Position numbers and translations under genes: made by a program. Shown here piece after piece: positions 21,335 to 34,600 of a stretch of 64,000 nt of DNA. The stretch covers positions 2,460,501 to 2,524,500 of the forward strand of contig NC_051094.1 of NCBI RefSeq assembly GCF_901709675.1, read 5' to 3'. Positions within the stretch are counted from its first letter, which is position 1. Each line of letters begins with the position of its first letter. The notes below the pieces were generated by a model. That model saw only the letters and a program-made list of their open reading frames with translations. It had not been told where the DNA came from and did no database searches. The DNA comes from Syngnathus acus. Its lineage: Eukaryota; Chordata; Actinopteri; Syngnathiformes; Syngnathidae.

Positions 21335-23436
21335 CGTCAATATTTGAACATCAAAAGTCGGAATGGGATGTGGCTCAGGTCATTAACGCTGAGCCAGCAT
21401 GTTGCCGTCAAACCGTCCCAAACATTATCGCAGATGTCAAAAGGTGGCTGTGCAGGGCTAAAACAAGCACTGTGGCCAAGAAATGATCTGCACACTAGAG
21501 TCTACTAAGCTTCACAGACACGAGAATACAAAGCAGGGTAGCATATAGGGCCTCAAGACTCATTAACTCTCTCTGCATGGCGCTATCATTTGTTTTTAGA
21601 TGATGCAGAGCTACATCTTGCGATTAGCATATAGGCACTGCAGATTGGATCATTTTGCAAACGTGCTATTATAAAAATAGCAATGCACTCTACCTCAGAT
21701 TTGAGATCACATGCCGTGTTTTTTGATTGCACCTTGATTGCTTTTCTACATGGAAATTTTGGAACTAAAAATATTAGGTCACTTTGACTTTTTGATGAAG
21801 GCAATGTGAATTTTGAGTTATCTGCATGAAAAATGTTTGTTTTTTATTCATTTTTATCCAAATATTCGCTGTAGCTCCTCGACTTGCTCGCTCCCAAACA
21901 CGTTCAAGTGCTTAATTACTGAAGAAAACCATTTTTTTTGTTTTTCAAGCCAAAAGAATGCATTATTCATAATTCTGCTCAAACAAAACAAATGTTACTT
22001 TTATTTGCAAGGGATGTATTGTGTTTGCTGGATTTTAGTGAGTTCAAGCTAATTTTCTCTTCACTCTCTGCACTATAATTTGTAATTCACAATAATTATG
22101 TTCCTGGACAATGGATTTGTTTGCAACTTGCACATTTTGGGATCGTTTTATTGAAACTACTCCAAATTGGACCTTCAACTTTCCAAAGGCTTTTTGAGTC
22201 CACATTAGTGGTATATTTATCTTGATCAAGGGTGTGAAAGACCTTTTTAAGAACTTATTTTAAAACTAAGGTCACATAAGCTCTTTGTGTGATACACCTC
22301 GATGAGTAATGATTTATTCGAGCATACACATAGCCTACACGTTTCAAATAGCCTGTGAACAGATAACCGAGTCTGCAAACCGTAGCGGTCTACCGATAAT
22401 TCATCATTAGTCTGACAAGAACGGAAAAGAATGGGGTAAAGGCAAGGTTGATGAAAAAAACCTTAATTTAATTTTAGCATCTGTAATCAAAACGTAGATT
22501 TTCAATGTGCATGTTTGCTCTTGGAAACATTATTATGTATGCATGCCAGATAATCGATTTTCTTCCCACATTTCCACCAGTCACTCGTAAAGAAAACATA
22601 ATCAATCTTTTTCAGCATTTTTAGAAGAATTTTGTGGGTTTGTATAAGTTTTTTTTTTATTTTTGTGGGTCACCACAACTGAGCTATCCAGGTAAAAAAA
22701 AAAAAAAAAATCCCTGCTCCCCCAGTGTTTTCTTGTACGCGTTTAAAATACACAAATAATTAAATGATTTATATTAAATACAAATCAGAGCTAGTCAAAG
22801 ACTTGCATTCATAATTCAAGATTTCTCTGCATTGCTAATATAAAAATAATGAGTACATTTGTCAGCATGCCATACTGTTTGATACTGTGCAGGCGATAAC
22901 CACATAGGGGCAAATTCATTGGAGTTGTGCGAGGTCTATATAATGGATTTAATTAATAGGCCTGCTCTGAAATTTAGCTGGCTACTCTAAATTCGCATCT
23001 CATCAAATGTTTTATTCCAGTAATTGGCGAGAAAAAATACAATTCTTTGTGTAGCATTGCAATTAACCATTGATCTTTTGTTTTGTGAATGAACGTATGT
23101 AAGTCAATTTTCATACATCTGGTAGGTCAGTTGCTGTGCGACCAATTTAATTCAGGGGCGAACTATTCCGACATTTCAAGTCGTCTTCAATAACTTTGAT
23201 AAAAGGGATATAATTGAAACTAAATAGGTCAACTCAGCCAGCCTTGGGGAAATGATACTGTCTGGGTATTTTATATTGCCAGAGAAGCCCATGTCAGGGA
23301 TGCCAGGGTTCATTTGTCAATGGTATAATAGTACATGTGTCCAGTTTATTAAATGGCCTGATCTTGCGGAAAAGTTTGAAACAGTTTTGAAAGATACCTG
23401 TAATAGATTGGAAATCATTTGTGAGTCGGAAAAACA
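21335..23436. other. Intergenic, no supported gene
   Basis: Unique AT-rich sequence. Near 22,697 an A17 run followed by TCCCTGCTCCCCCAGTG may be another decayed end of the repeat seen at 6,578-6,627. The 22,880-23,010 stretch is low in simple sequence and contains ATTTAATTAATAGG. No exon found. Confidence 0.55.
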
Positions 23437-23438
23437 TA

Positions 23439-23552
23439 CCGTAATTTTCGGGCTATAAGCCGCACCGGACTATAAGCCGCACCAGCTAAAATTCGTGATT
23501 CAGGGTTTTAAATTTGAGAGAAAAGTAGAGGCTTATAGTCCGAAATTTACGG
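23439..23552. mobile_element. TA-flanked inverted-repeat transposon, copy 5 (minimal, 114 bp)
   Basis: The ends CCGTAATTTTCGGGCTATAA and GCTTATAGTCCGAAATTTACGG are mutually complementary and TA-flanked. The left arm has two GCCGCACC motifs. The interior is reduced to about 50 bp including AGCTAAAATTCG, also found near the left end of copy 3. It is the shortest copy, close to a bare hairpin. Confidence 0.8.
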
Positions 23553-23619
23553 TATATTTCATCTAAAAATGAATCGATTAATACACTTTAATTTTTTCGT
23601 CATACATGATTGAGAAATG

Positions 23620-23713
23620 ACAGTCAAATTCCCTACACCTGATTCAAATGGTCAAAGGTCTGCAGAAGCTGAGACATAAAAAGACATCGAGGACCGGGAG
23701 TTGCCTACCCACG
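23620..23713 (-). mobile_element. Terminal fragment of a hAT-like nonautonomous element (GGGTAGGCAACTCC type)
   Basis: Read on the minus strand it starts GGGTAGGCAACTCCCGGTCC, the same terminus as at 12,784. On the plus strand, ACACCTGATTCAAATGG and TCTGCAGAAGC precede the end, and these are internal blocks of the same fish family. The other end is missing or decayed. Confidence 0.65.
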
Positions 23714-26099
23714 TCTGTCTGTCCATCTGTCCAATTTCATAATAATAAAAAATATGGAGGACAATGGGGTCAGACGCTTTCAAACTAGTAAATCTAAATA
23801 ATTGAAATGGTTCAAGCCGCTATTCTCATTTTTCAGACTGCTTTGCACATTCGCATTCATCACTCACATTGTGCTACAGAAATAGTCTTTTTCCACTGTC
23901 TGACCCTGTGTGATGAAGCAGACTGATTTCATGTGCAGCTAAAATAGTTCCCTCTGCATAATCACTTGGCCTGTGACTGTGCTATGAATGTGGATCATCA
24001 ACCCCCCCCTCCCCCTTTACTTTTCCCTTTTAGCTATAAAAGTGACTATTTGGACCAAGTCATTAAATTTCATTTTTCTTTACACAGCACTGAAGATTGG
24101 CGTTGACCATACAGAGCCGACACATTTAAACAATGACTCGGCCAGAATAGATTTTGGCAATTTTAGGGAATAATAGGAAGGGCTAATATGAAGTAAAATT
24201 CAATCAGACTCAATTTATATATTCAGCGATAAAAATCAAGGTGTGCTTTTAGCAGAGCAGTGCTCGCGTGTCTCACACACAGCGTCCCAAAAGTACATTT
24301 TAAAAGCTTGACTGTTTTTAATCTTGACTCAAATGAATAAACACAATATTTGTTCCAGGGGTCCAACTTTCCCATTTACTGGATTGCAGTTCTTATATAG
24401 TATATTTGTTTTTTGCGGTATTCATCATACACGCTGTGTCGACATTTATTTTATGAACCACTTACTTTAGATTAAACATGAAAGTACATCTGTGGAATTC
24501 CAATTTGTATTTATTAGAAGCAAACACACCATGCCGGTCAGGCATCGCGCTTGGAAGTTTTCTATACTTTCCCATCACCATAAAACAAAAACAGCATTCA
24601 GTGTAGATGAGCGGTGATGTCATATGGCTCGGAAGCTACCATCCTTTAAATTTACAGATGTTGTTTGGAAGCGATATTACAAACGGAAGAAGAAAGATGA
24701 TAAGGGCAAGTGAGGGCTCCGGTCATTATACATTTCAAAAGAAACAAATGCCTCCTGGGAGACATTTGTTCATAAAAAGCAGTTACTTCACTCTGTGCAA
24801 CCACATCACGCAAGCGAGTGACAAGACTCGGATAGAAAAATGATAGCGAGGAAAAGAAAAACTATGTGGAATGAGTCACATCGCCCTAGGTCACAACAAC
24901 CGTACTGCAATACCAACCTTGGACCCTCAGAGCATATTGGATACATAAAATGATATAAAAATCACACCAGAATGTGACACGTTTGATGTTGAAACAACAT
25001 GGGTCATGTTTTCCGAGAACACGGAGAGCATTTCACCGAGGCGACGATTCCGTAATCCGACGGTTGGGTGCATTCATAAAGGTTATCCTTCATGACATTT
25101 TCTCAAAAATTGACCATTGTCGTGGAGTGAAATATTTTTAAGCAACCTCGAATGATGGTTGGAAAAGCAAAATAATAATTTACCGCTTCTCCTGGGTTTT
25201 CACCTGTGAAATGTTGGAAGTAAAACTTGTAAGAAGTTTCGACAAGAATACAAACAACAAGGGGAGCACAAAAATAGAAATATCTTTCTATCGCTTCCGC
25301 AAGCCGGGCCAGATTGCCCAAGATCTCCTTAGAGCCCGTCTCATCTCTTGCCTTCCCGTTAGGTGGACTGGGAACAATTTGTCAAGTCATTTTTCCATGT
25401 CATGGCTATAATTCGGCTCGACGGTGGGAGCGGTGTGCCGTGGTTTGCCCAGGTCTTGTGCTTTTCCATTGTGCCAAGTCAAAGATAGAAAGTATGTTCT
25501 ATCTTATGAGTTTTTTACAACGGGATAATTCCAAGCACCTAACAGCTATGACACAGTTTTATGACACAGCCAACCTCTGTGTTTCTATACAAAAGAAAAA
25601 TGTCTAATTTGCCAAAGGCCTGTAAACAGACCTCTTGGTCCTGCAAGCTCCTTTTATGGATTATAAGATTTGTGCTATCAGTAGTTTGGAGCACCTGGAG
25701 CCTCACCGTCTTTGCACTACCGAGAGTGTGTGGGTAGGAACAGGCATCATAGCTTGCGGCTTGCACAAATAGATGGCTGAGGTATATCTAGCAATTACCG
25801 AATGGCGCGTATACAAGTCAAGGCGACTGTATTGATTGTAGGAAAGAATAACAATGTATTTTTGTTCAACCACGGCGATTACGAAATAACGTAACATGAC
25901 AAAACTAAGATTCTGGGAAATTCTAAGTTTTTGCTTTATGATGTTTTCTTTCAACCGAGTGTTATCGTACTTATATTATGAAAGTTTGGTGGTTGCAAAG
26001 GAGGAGGCAGGTTGTTCTCACTGGAGTGCAACAACAAAACCTCTTGTGTTAGCTAATGCATGCAATTGTGAACAATGCTGCAGTTTATATTTAGTAACA
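23714..26099. other. Intergenic, no supported gene
   Basis: Unique-looking sequence with no repeat recognised. A locally CpG-richer patch lies near 25,030-25,070 (GGCGACGATTCCG). Open frames are under 100 codons and unconvincing. Confidence 0.55.
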
Positions 26100-26458
26100 T
26101 TGTTGAGCTGTCTCCCTTCAGCCGACCGACCTCATGCATTATTGGACTAAAAGCCACAGGAAGCGTTTGCCTCTTAGCGTCACCGCACATATGGCAGAGT
26201 TCGGAACCATTCGGTGTACTTGACACGCGTAATCGTCAAACACCGCGCCCTTTCCTCTCCGTGCTTAATATTTCAAAGGGCACAATCTCATGTTATGGGA
26301 CAGGGGCCAGGCTCAGCGGCAGAGTGCAGACCCCGAGCTCAGATTTGAGCGATGGCTGACACCCCGGAGCTGCCAGCTGCACTGCTTCCCTGCCGCCCAG
26401 AGCAGATCCATCACAACTTGCCATAGTCCACTGGCACTGGCAATATTACAAAACACAG
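26100..26458 (+). promoter_or_regulatory. CpG-dense block ending in a strong splice donor: candidate first (noncoding) exon
   Basis: From about 26,170 CpG rises well above background (GCGTCACCG, GACACGCG, ACACCGCGCCC, CCCCGAG, CCCCGGAG, GCCGCCC). The block ends AACACAG at 26,458 and is followed by GTAAGG, a near-consensus donor. It contains an ATG at 26,352 in acceptable context, but that frame stops after 24 codons, so it would be at most an upstream open reading frame. A promoter with an untranslated first exon, perhaps of the gene at 48.9 kb, is inference. An isolated CpG-rich enhancer is equally possible. Confidence 0.3.
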
Positions 26459-26513
26459 GTAAGGGGGGTAGATCAATCCGGCCCAATGCCATTTCTATGA
26501 CAAATTGATTCCT

Positions 26514-26683
26514 GCTCGTATTTTCTTCAGTTTCTTTATATTGACCACTTGTATTTGAATATTTGATATATATTTCATTATAATGTATATATATTTCATT
26601 TTTATGTACGTATATGCTCGTATTTTCTTCATTTAGTTTATATTGGCACATTGCATTTGAATATTTGAAATATATTTTATATA
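26514..26683. repeat. Local tandem duplication, period ~102 bp
   Basis: GCTCGTATTTTCTTCA, TTTATATTG and CATTTGAATATTTGA or TGTATTTGAATATTTGA occur in order at 26,514 and again at 26,616. The two units differ at several positions and by small indels, so this is an old duplication of an AT-rich segment. Confidence 0.75.
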
Positions 26684-26689
26684 GTGATG

Positions 26690-28454
26690 GTTGTGATGAT
26701 TACTACAACTGTTTAGAAAATAAACTTTGCTTGAAAAAAAAAATCCAAATGACTTCTAAAACACATTAAGTGCAGCGTTCGTGTCTCACGGGCCTTCGAT
26801 GTCAAATGAAAAATGTTCCCCCCAAAATATTACGTTGAAGTTGTTCCCCTGGACGTTTGTGTGATTAGTTTCCATCCTTTTTGTTGCCTTCAGATCCAAA
26901 TTCTCCCAAGCTCGGACTCATGAGACTTGCGCAGAGTAAACAAAGCTTAAGAAAAAAAAAATTCTCATTTGATTTCGGTTTTCAAAGATATCCGCAAAAA
27001 TTCTTCCAATCGGTCATCGATCAAAAAAATAATGAAAATACTATTTTATGAGGACATGAAACCAAACATAGCGCCTCTTCCCAAATCCCCCATCGTCCAA
27101 ATTTATTGACAGCCTGGAGTGTTGTATTGTAAGATCACAACCTATAATGCTGTAAAATCCACAACAAAGTCAAAGGTCACAGAAGTCGAGTGTTTTTCGA
27201 TCAATAACTGATTTCCCAGAGGAGCTTGAGTTCATTATTTCAAATTTAATTTAGTTCAGTTGGACATGTGATCATGAGGGGTTCAAGTCATCATGATTGA
27301 AATTTTGAAGTGTAATTCTTTGAATGTTTACAGTTGAAACAAAAAATAATCATATGAATCGCAATTTTATTGTGAGTAAGCAGTAAATTAAAGGAAAAGA
27401 AATATAACAATTGGAAGGGTATTCCCCGTGGTAGAGTGCTGTCCACCATTTTCCACAAATCAATACTTTTAATCAGCAAATGTGAATATGTGTACTCAGA
27501 CCGAGAATCAATAGAGTGTTTTTCACTTTATTCCTTTTCAAACATTAAAGTTGCTCCATTTAACATTTACACCCTTCGCCTCCAGTCCGCAGTTTGTCTT
27601 GAGTATTCCGTACTGGTTAGAAAAACAAAAACAACAACACCCATGGGCAGGATTCCATGCATAAAAACATGTATGATAAATTATGGACTATTCCTGAATA
27701 ATTAAACAGAAAACGAATTAGAGGTGAAGGCAATGTGAGATGTATAAATCAATACAAGAAAGGAGAAATACAACTGCTGCTTGGTCAGAAATCCAAGGAC
27801 TTAGAAATACTGTAAATACTTTTTTTTTTTTTAATTTGCTGCACTTTGAATTGAATTTGTTAGTGTAGAGGGAAATGTACCAGCAGATGAAATCGGCTGA
27901 ACAGGCAATAAAAAAACACAAAATATCGATTTCTGGACTCCTCTTAATAAGACAGAGCCACAAGGATGAATTAATTCACAAATGAGCGAAATTTGGCAGG
28001 GATAGTGAAACACTCAAACCTATTTTTATTTTCAACATCATATGGACAGTATTGAGTCTGCCATGTTTTTAGACGGCAGCCATGGTCTGAAAAAATCGGA
28101 TTTGGAAAGTTGGCCCGTACTCAACGTCCTCTTCCCTCCATCCAATTGCCGGTAATTTTTCAACACACATAATCCATCACTGCTGGCCTCATTAGTTCAG
28201 AAGGAAAGTCTCTCTTCAGAAAATACTTCAAAAGATAATTACACATTGTCGCTGCTTTTGCGAGCGACTGCTGTTATTAGGTGGAGGGGTAACACCGACT
28301 CAGCTGAACCAGACCGTGTAAAACACTCGAGGGGAAGATGGAGGTTTTAGTACGATAATGGCTCAGGCGTAATGCTGTCTAACACCTAACGCTCCATTGG
28401 GTGTTTTGAGACGGGCCCTCCCAGGTAGTGGCCATATTTAATTGTCAATCTTAC
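26690..28454. other. Intergenic, no supported gene
   Basis: AT-rich unique sequence with short A or T runs (T13 near 27,820). No exon or transposon recognised. Confidence 0.55.
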
Positions 28455-28695
28455 ACATCTCATTATAACTAATATATATATTTATTATATATTTTTTAAT
28501 TCATATATATATGTTTTTTTTTTTTTTAATTGAGGTTTCATCAGTTATGGTAAATGTGACATTTGATAAAATGAAAAAAAACATCTCATTATAACTAATA
28601 TATATATTTATTATATATTTTTTAATTCACATATATATATTTTTTAATTTATTTAAATTTCATCAGTTATGGTAAATGTGCCATTTCATAAAATG
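28455..28695. repeat. Two-unit tandem duplication, period 126 bp
   Basis: Unit 1 begins at 28,455 and unit 2 at 28,581, both with ACATCTCATTATAACTAATA. They continue through the same TATATA/TTTATTATATA tract and converge on TTTCATCAGTTATGGTAAA and CATTT(G/C)ATAAAATGA. They differ mainly in the T-run and by a few substitutions. Confidence 0.9.
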
Positions 28696-31600
28696 AGCAG
28701 TCAAAGCTGTTGGACTGGTGTCACTCACTCGTCATTGTATATTTTTTTAAATGCTCAGTATTTACATTATACATGGTGACAGTTTCTCCCTAGAATTAAT
28801 TATTTATCTCATTTGCATTGTTACGGAACAAAATGTACAAAAATCCAAACAAAGAAGAGGTTGACCCTTTTCCTAACCTACCAAAAAAAATAACAATGTA
28901 TGATGATTAGCATTTTGTTTGGTGCATAATTCAACATAACAGTAATAAGATGTCCTAAGACGATTTAAATGTAAACTGCAGGAATCTGGAGTTAGCGTGT
29001 TTAGGTATACATCTTAATTATTCTCCAGCAGTACATTTTCATAATATTTATAAGTCGCTTCCATCGTGTTTTTTTAACATCAAGTAGTTGCAGTAAATTA
29101 TGTGTTGTTTTTTTTTCTTGTACAGGCAATCCATAAAGATGTATCAACCCTAGACTGATACATTTATCATTAGTATTCATTTCCAAGATATTTATGAAGA
29201 TTTGCCTGCACAGCTGAGTAGATTTGCATTTATTTTTTTTTCATGAAGGGCAGAATGATTTATTTTAAAGCTCAAGACATCCCTCAAATATTTGTTTAAT
29301 GGAATATGAATCACATTTGCACCTGGGAGATGAATGGGAGCAGTGTTGACATTTGCAGTTTGTTGTAAGAGCATCATTTGCAATTGATGAATGACGCAGA
29401 GTTGGAACGGGGTCAATAACAACTTGAACATCATCGCATCAACGACTACTTTGTTTATTTGTCACACGCAGCTTTTCAAATGATTGGTGTCACTCGGTAA
29501 TTTTCTTCGTCTTCCTTAATATTTAAAAATGTTGGAAATAGCTCAATAGCAGCTCACATAATTGAACTCAAATGGGAGAATTAAAAGATAGTGGCACATT
29601 AACACGAGGATGAAACTGTGCGTGACATTTCGACCATCATTTATAGCCTGAGCAATTTATGTAACCGGGATGACGATTAAAATGGCTCCATTTTCTCCGA
29701 GAGGAATGAAATACACTACAATTTAGAAATGATTGTTGGTTTGGGTTTTATTGAACAGAAATTAACTTTATAGTGTTGTTCTCCATTTCAATTCATAGCA
29801 TTAATAATACTGTACTTTGCAGGTCTCACATTTCAGATAGTAAAAGTCGTGGACACCAAAATGATTATCATGGTGTCTACTGGAAAATCTAGGAGAAAAG
29901 ACAAAATGTCAGGAATACCAAAAGAGTTTAAAGCAATGCTGTCATTTCTAAAGGACAGTAGGCTGGACTAAATTGAATTAAATGACGAGAAGGGGAAGGG
30001 GCGTCTCAATTACACTCCACAGAGAGTAAATCAAAAAATCTGCTATGCCTAAGGATCACATCTGACGGATGGAATTAATAATTTAACCAGATCACATTGT
30101 GCACTTCTGCCTTATAATATTGACATTAATAGCTCTGTTTTGTATTCGGCGTAAGATGGATAGCGCCGGAATACGATGCTATTCTTTGAAATTGAATTAA
30201 AGGTTTGTTTTATTGGGGGAAAACAAACACACATACAAATTGTAGATTTGATTCATTAGTGAAACACATGTAATGTATTCTGCAGTGTCAAAGTCTGATA
30301 ATTGCATTTCTTAAAAACAGAGTAATCTGTCGGCCAATGAAATGAAATGGGATTGTTGCGGATTATGCCGGAAATAAAGAAGAGGGGGTAGAACGCATTA
30401 TATGCAGATTACACTAAACCCTATAATCTGTTTGTCCTAAATGAGCTTTGTTCTTTATAAGCAAAAATCCATCTGTCCCACAGGAGACAATGTTTCACTG
30501 ATGCCATCTCCTAATTGTAGTTTATTGAAAATTTTGGCGACAATGCAAAGATAAGGAATGACACTGTTGCATCCAGCACAAAAAGAAAGAAATATGCTTT
30601 ACAGGCAGCATTCAAGAGCTAAATTGAGAATAACAAGGAGCTTTATTTTCTTTTTCTTTTTACCAGCCTATCTTCTTCTTTGCGGATTGACACATCAATC
30701 TGATAGCAAAACTTGTATTGTTGCGGTTGTGCGAGTGCAAGAGAAATTGTTTCACTCGGATTCCTGTACTCCCATCTGTCTCCTATTGATAAACTAAAAA
30801 AAAAAAAATCCATGACTCCCTTATCTTTTTATTTTTACAGACTAAGTATTTACACTTCCATGGCAACATGGACACAAACCCAGCCAGGCAAAAGGTGCTA
30901 TAATGCGCTCATTTACCAAGTCAAGGTTTTGCAGCCCTCGGGTTGGATGACAGTTTAGTCGATAACTGCGACGTTCACATTTAATGACTTTTTTTTTGTT
31001 TTTTTTGCTGTTGTGTGCACAATCAACATATTCGACTGTGTTCTTTTATCATATTTGATATATCTGTCCTTTTAAGGGTAAATTTGGACAAACAACCAAA
31101 TGGATGTTTTTGTTTTTGTGTTGCTGATAAGACTGTCGAAACAGTCACCGTTCAAAATATTGCCGTGAGTGTGATGAACGTGTAGTTGGAAATGCAAGTT
31201 TGAAAAGAGACTTTTTGAAGATTGCACCAGTTTCTTGTCTTCTTATGATATGTTTGATGGGTAAAATGACTCCATTGGGTATTTTAAAAGTGCACGGTGG
31301 AAATGTGAAATAGTTTTGCATACCCAGACTGATAATGGCTTCTTTTTTGCTCCAGAATTCCATTTCAACTATTGAGACAAAAACAGAAACGTACAAGCAC
31401 ATTGGGCCGTTCTGTTGGCAAGTTGGCATTCACAAGTTTTTTTTGTTTGTTTTTTTAGAGCTGCTTTTGGTAAAATATTCAAGTGTTGAGTCAGGTGTGA
31501 TGCACTAAGGTGTAATTTGCACAGTGGAATCTGTGTGTACAATATGCTTGTCGCTTCTAAAAAGATTTTACTTAAAATGTATGGCTGCATCATTTGTATA

Positions 31601-34600
31601 AAAGGCTTTTTCAAGTGCTAAAAAAAAAAAAGCGCAGTACGTCTGCAGAATTTAGTATTATTGACACTCATCTTTATTTTATGAATCAGTCAGTGGAATT
31701 TATGGGAAATGCACTTGACTATAAAACATCATAATAGACTCACTCCAGAATTGAAGGACATTTTGTCCATCAATACATGCACATAAATAAATAAATACAA
31801 TTTTTAAAAAATATCCGTGTGCTCTTGTGTTGGGAGTTTGATATTTCGAGACAGTCGCATTGAGGTCAGAGGTCATGAAGGGAGCAACATAATGAGACTG
31901 AATGGTTCTGTGTCTCTCTGGTTGGTCGTTCAAGTTCTGAGGGGGCACGTACCCCACCGCCACAATTAATGACCACTTCAGTCCTTCAATCTTTGTACAA
32001 ATGCTCTTTAAAGGTCATTGTAAAAAATGCCCCAGAGGCGAGTTGAAAAAAATGAAAAGCAGGCTGACTTGACTTGTGCTTAACACCAATGCAATGACAT
32101 GTAAGGAAAGTAAAATTGCCTTTTTAAATAACCTTGCTTAAAATAGTGGAGGGTGTCATTAATCTTCATGTCATTGCCAAGGATAAAAGAGCAACTTAAT
32201 CAGTGCTAATAGGAATTTCATCTCCCACTATACCCCAACCCGTCATTTGGTGATGATGAGTCACTTTGTCTGTGCTGCATGGGGAAAAAAAGAAAAGCCA
32301 AAAAAGTTCATCTAACAGTTGTTGCTGAAATTTAGAATATGATAGAACTGGAGTTTATTTAGACCCTGATTTTGGAATGTAAATCACGGATCACATTTGA
32401 GCTTCAAATGCAAACCTCTGCTTCTGAAAAGGAGGCAACAATCGCCGTGCGGCTTTAAAAGGCTGCTTTTTGGTGTCTTTTGGTGTCGGTGGGAAAATTC
32501 TCGACACTATATATTGAATATACAATTAGGAATTAGCTTTAAGTTCAACGACACAGGCCCAGATTTCACACTAGTAAGTCTATTCGTGTATTTATTTATT
32601 TATTTATTACTTTATTTATTACTTTTTTAAAGTAATGTATTTATTTATAAATGTAAAATATGTGCGTCTTTTTTTATAGAAAATGTGACAATATTCTTTC
32701 TGAGTGGCCCTGTTGGAGGAAAGATTGAAATGTTGAGACATAAAGCAAGTGCTTGAACTGCAAAAATGCATTGAGCACAATCATCTATCATTCCCCGGAA
32801 CCTATTGGACTTGGTCCTTCAGTGTTGGATTTGCCTTTTTCCATTCTTTGTCTGTGAGATCTTGAGCAATTTCAGGGATGGCTGGCTCGGAACACATATG
32901 TTTTGCCTGAGGGGATTGAGTTATGGGGGACAAGTACAACTGTACAGCTACAGTAACTAAGACCTTCGAAATATTTCTGACGGCGTCAAGTCGTGTTTGT
33001 GTGGTGCAACATATAGTTAGTCATACATAACCAATGTTATGTCATCAATCAGGTTTTTTTTTCAATCAGGAACAAAGCTGCAGGTTTGTCTTCAGTTTGT
33101 GAGTTTAGTATCGAGATAAAAGTGCGAAGCCACAGTGATGTTATACTGCCAAAGAATTCATGCGAAATTAACACGAAATTAAGAAGTGAAGAATATACAC
33201 CTTCTGCTATCGTTAAGCATTGACGTTGTTTTTATAAAGAATGAACACGTCTGTAATAATTGAGAGGTGTTGGAAAAAAGTGAGATCCACAAGGGTAATT
33301 GTTGGGCGCCGGCTAATTGCTTTTGTTGCAGAACAGTTGATTCTCGTATTTAGATATGACCTGTTTTAAAGTGGAGTTTGCATTTAAAACCAAAAATAAG
33401 CTCCCACTTTTCTCCTATTTATTAAAACTCTTTGACAGCTTGACTTGGGCACAAGGAATTTCAGTGTATTGGATTATATCCACCTTGGATGTCCACTGTA
33501 CGTATATTCGAAAGTAATTCAAATGCATGAAGGCATTCCGCAATGAAGTGCACAGATGTGACAGAGCACAGCTCAAAAGCCTTTTCACGGGAGCAAAGTC
33601 CAATTCTTTGACCATGCAACCTACTGCAATGTTTTCATCTTAAGATAGCGTGTCTGCCAGGTGACCAAAACCAGTGAAGGGATCCATTGTGAGCTGAAAA
33701 TTGGCTCCTTGACTCTTTGACTGTCCTTTTGTATAGTCTTAGACAATGTCAATAGAGCGGTTTTCTTTTCTTTTGTGTAGTGCCAAATCTGTACGCCTTC
33801 CCAAATGCCGGCTTACTTATAGGCCATTGGTAATAACCAAAGAGAAAAGAATATAATCTTTTCCATGGAACAGCTTTGGTCCACTCCAGCTATCCGTTGC
33901 AGTCCATATTTTCCTCCAAATATTCTCTGGTTGCCCCCCCCTCTCTTTTCATGGCATGCTGGAGTCAACTAAAAAGTTATAAATAAATGATTAACTAACA
34001 CCGAACAACTTTGACTCTTCATCTTTAGTTGCTGCTGTTCTCTATATTATAAAATGACAAAAAGATAAGCAAGTATAACATTGACTTTATGTCGTCAGTG
34101 TTTTTGACTTTATAATAAGACATCTGATGCAGTCTAATGAATAATGCATTGTCTCAGGAACTAAGCCCCGAAGAAATGAATGCCTTTCCTACCTGTGTGA
34201 CTAAGTGTGAGAAAAAATTGTGCTCTAATTAACTGTATCATCGCTCTGCCAAAAAATGATCTTCAGATAGAACACCCAAGTCTGCGGGGAGAGAGGTGAG
34301 AAGCGCTGAGATTCTGCATAAATTACTACAGTACATTGTACAGCCAAGCCTCTCAATAACATGACCTAATTTTTCTATACGTAGGGGATTTGCCAGCACC
34401 ATCTCTTCTAATGTCATATTTCCGTGTGAAGGGAAAGAATACGGAAACAAAGCACATGAAGACAACAAGGTAAAAGGCAGGTCATCGGTGATCCAAATCT
34501 GCCGAGTGAGGTGTCATTAAGTCTCTTCTTCAGAAGATTCCGTGCACTAGACAGAATGTCTAAGTGATTAACTGGCTGTGTGATATCCTACTTGTCTCCC

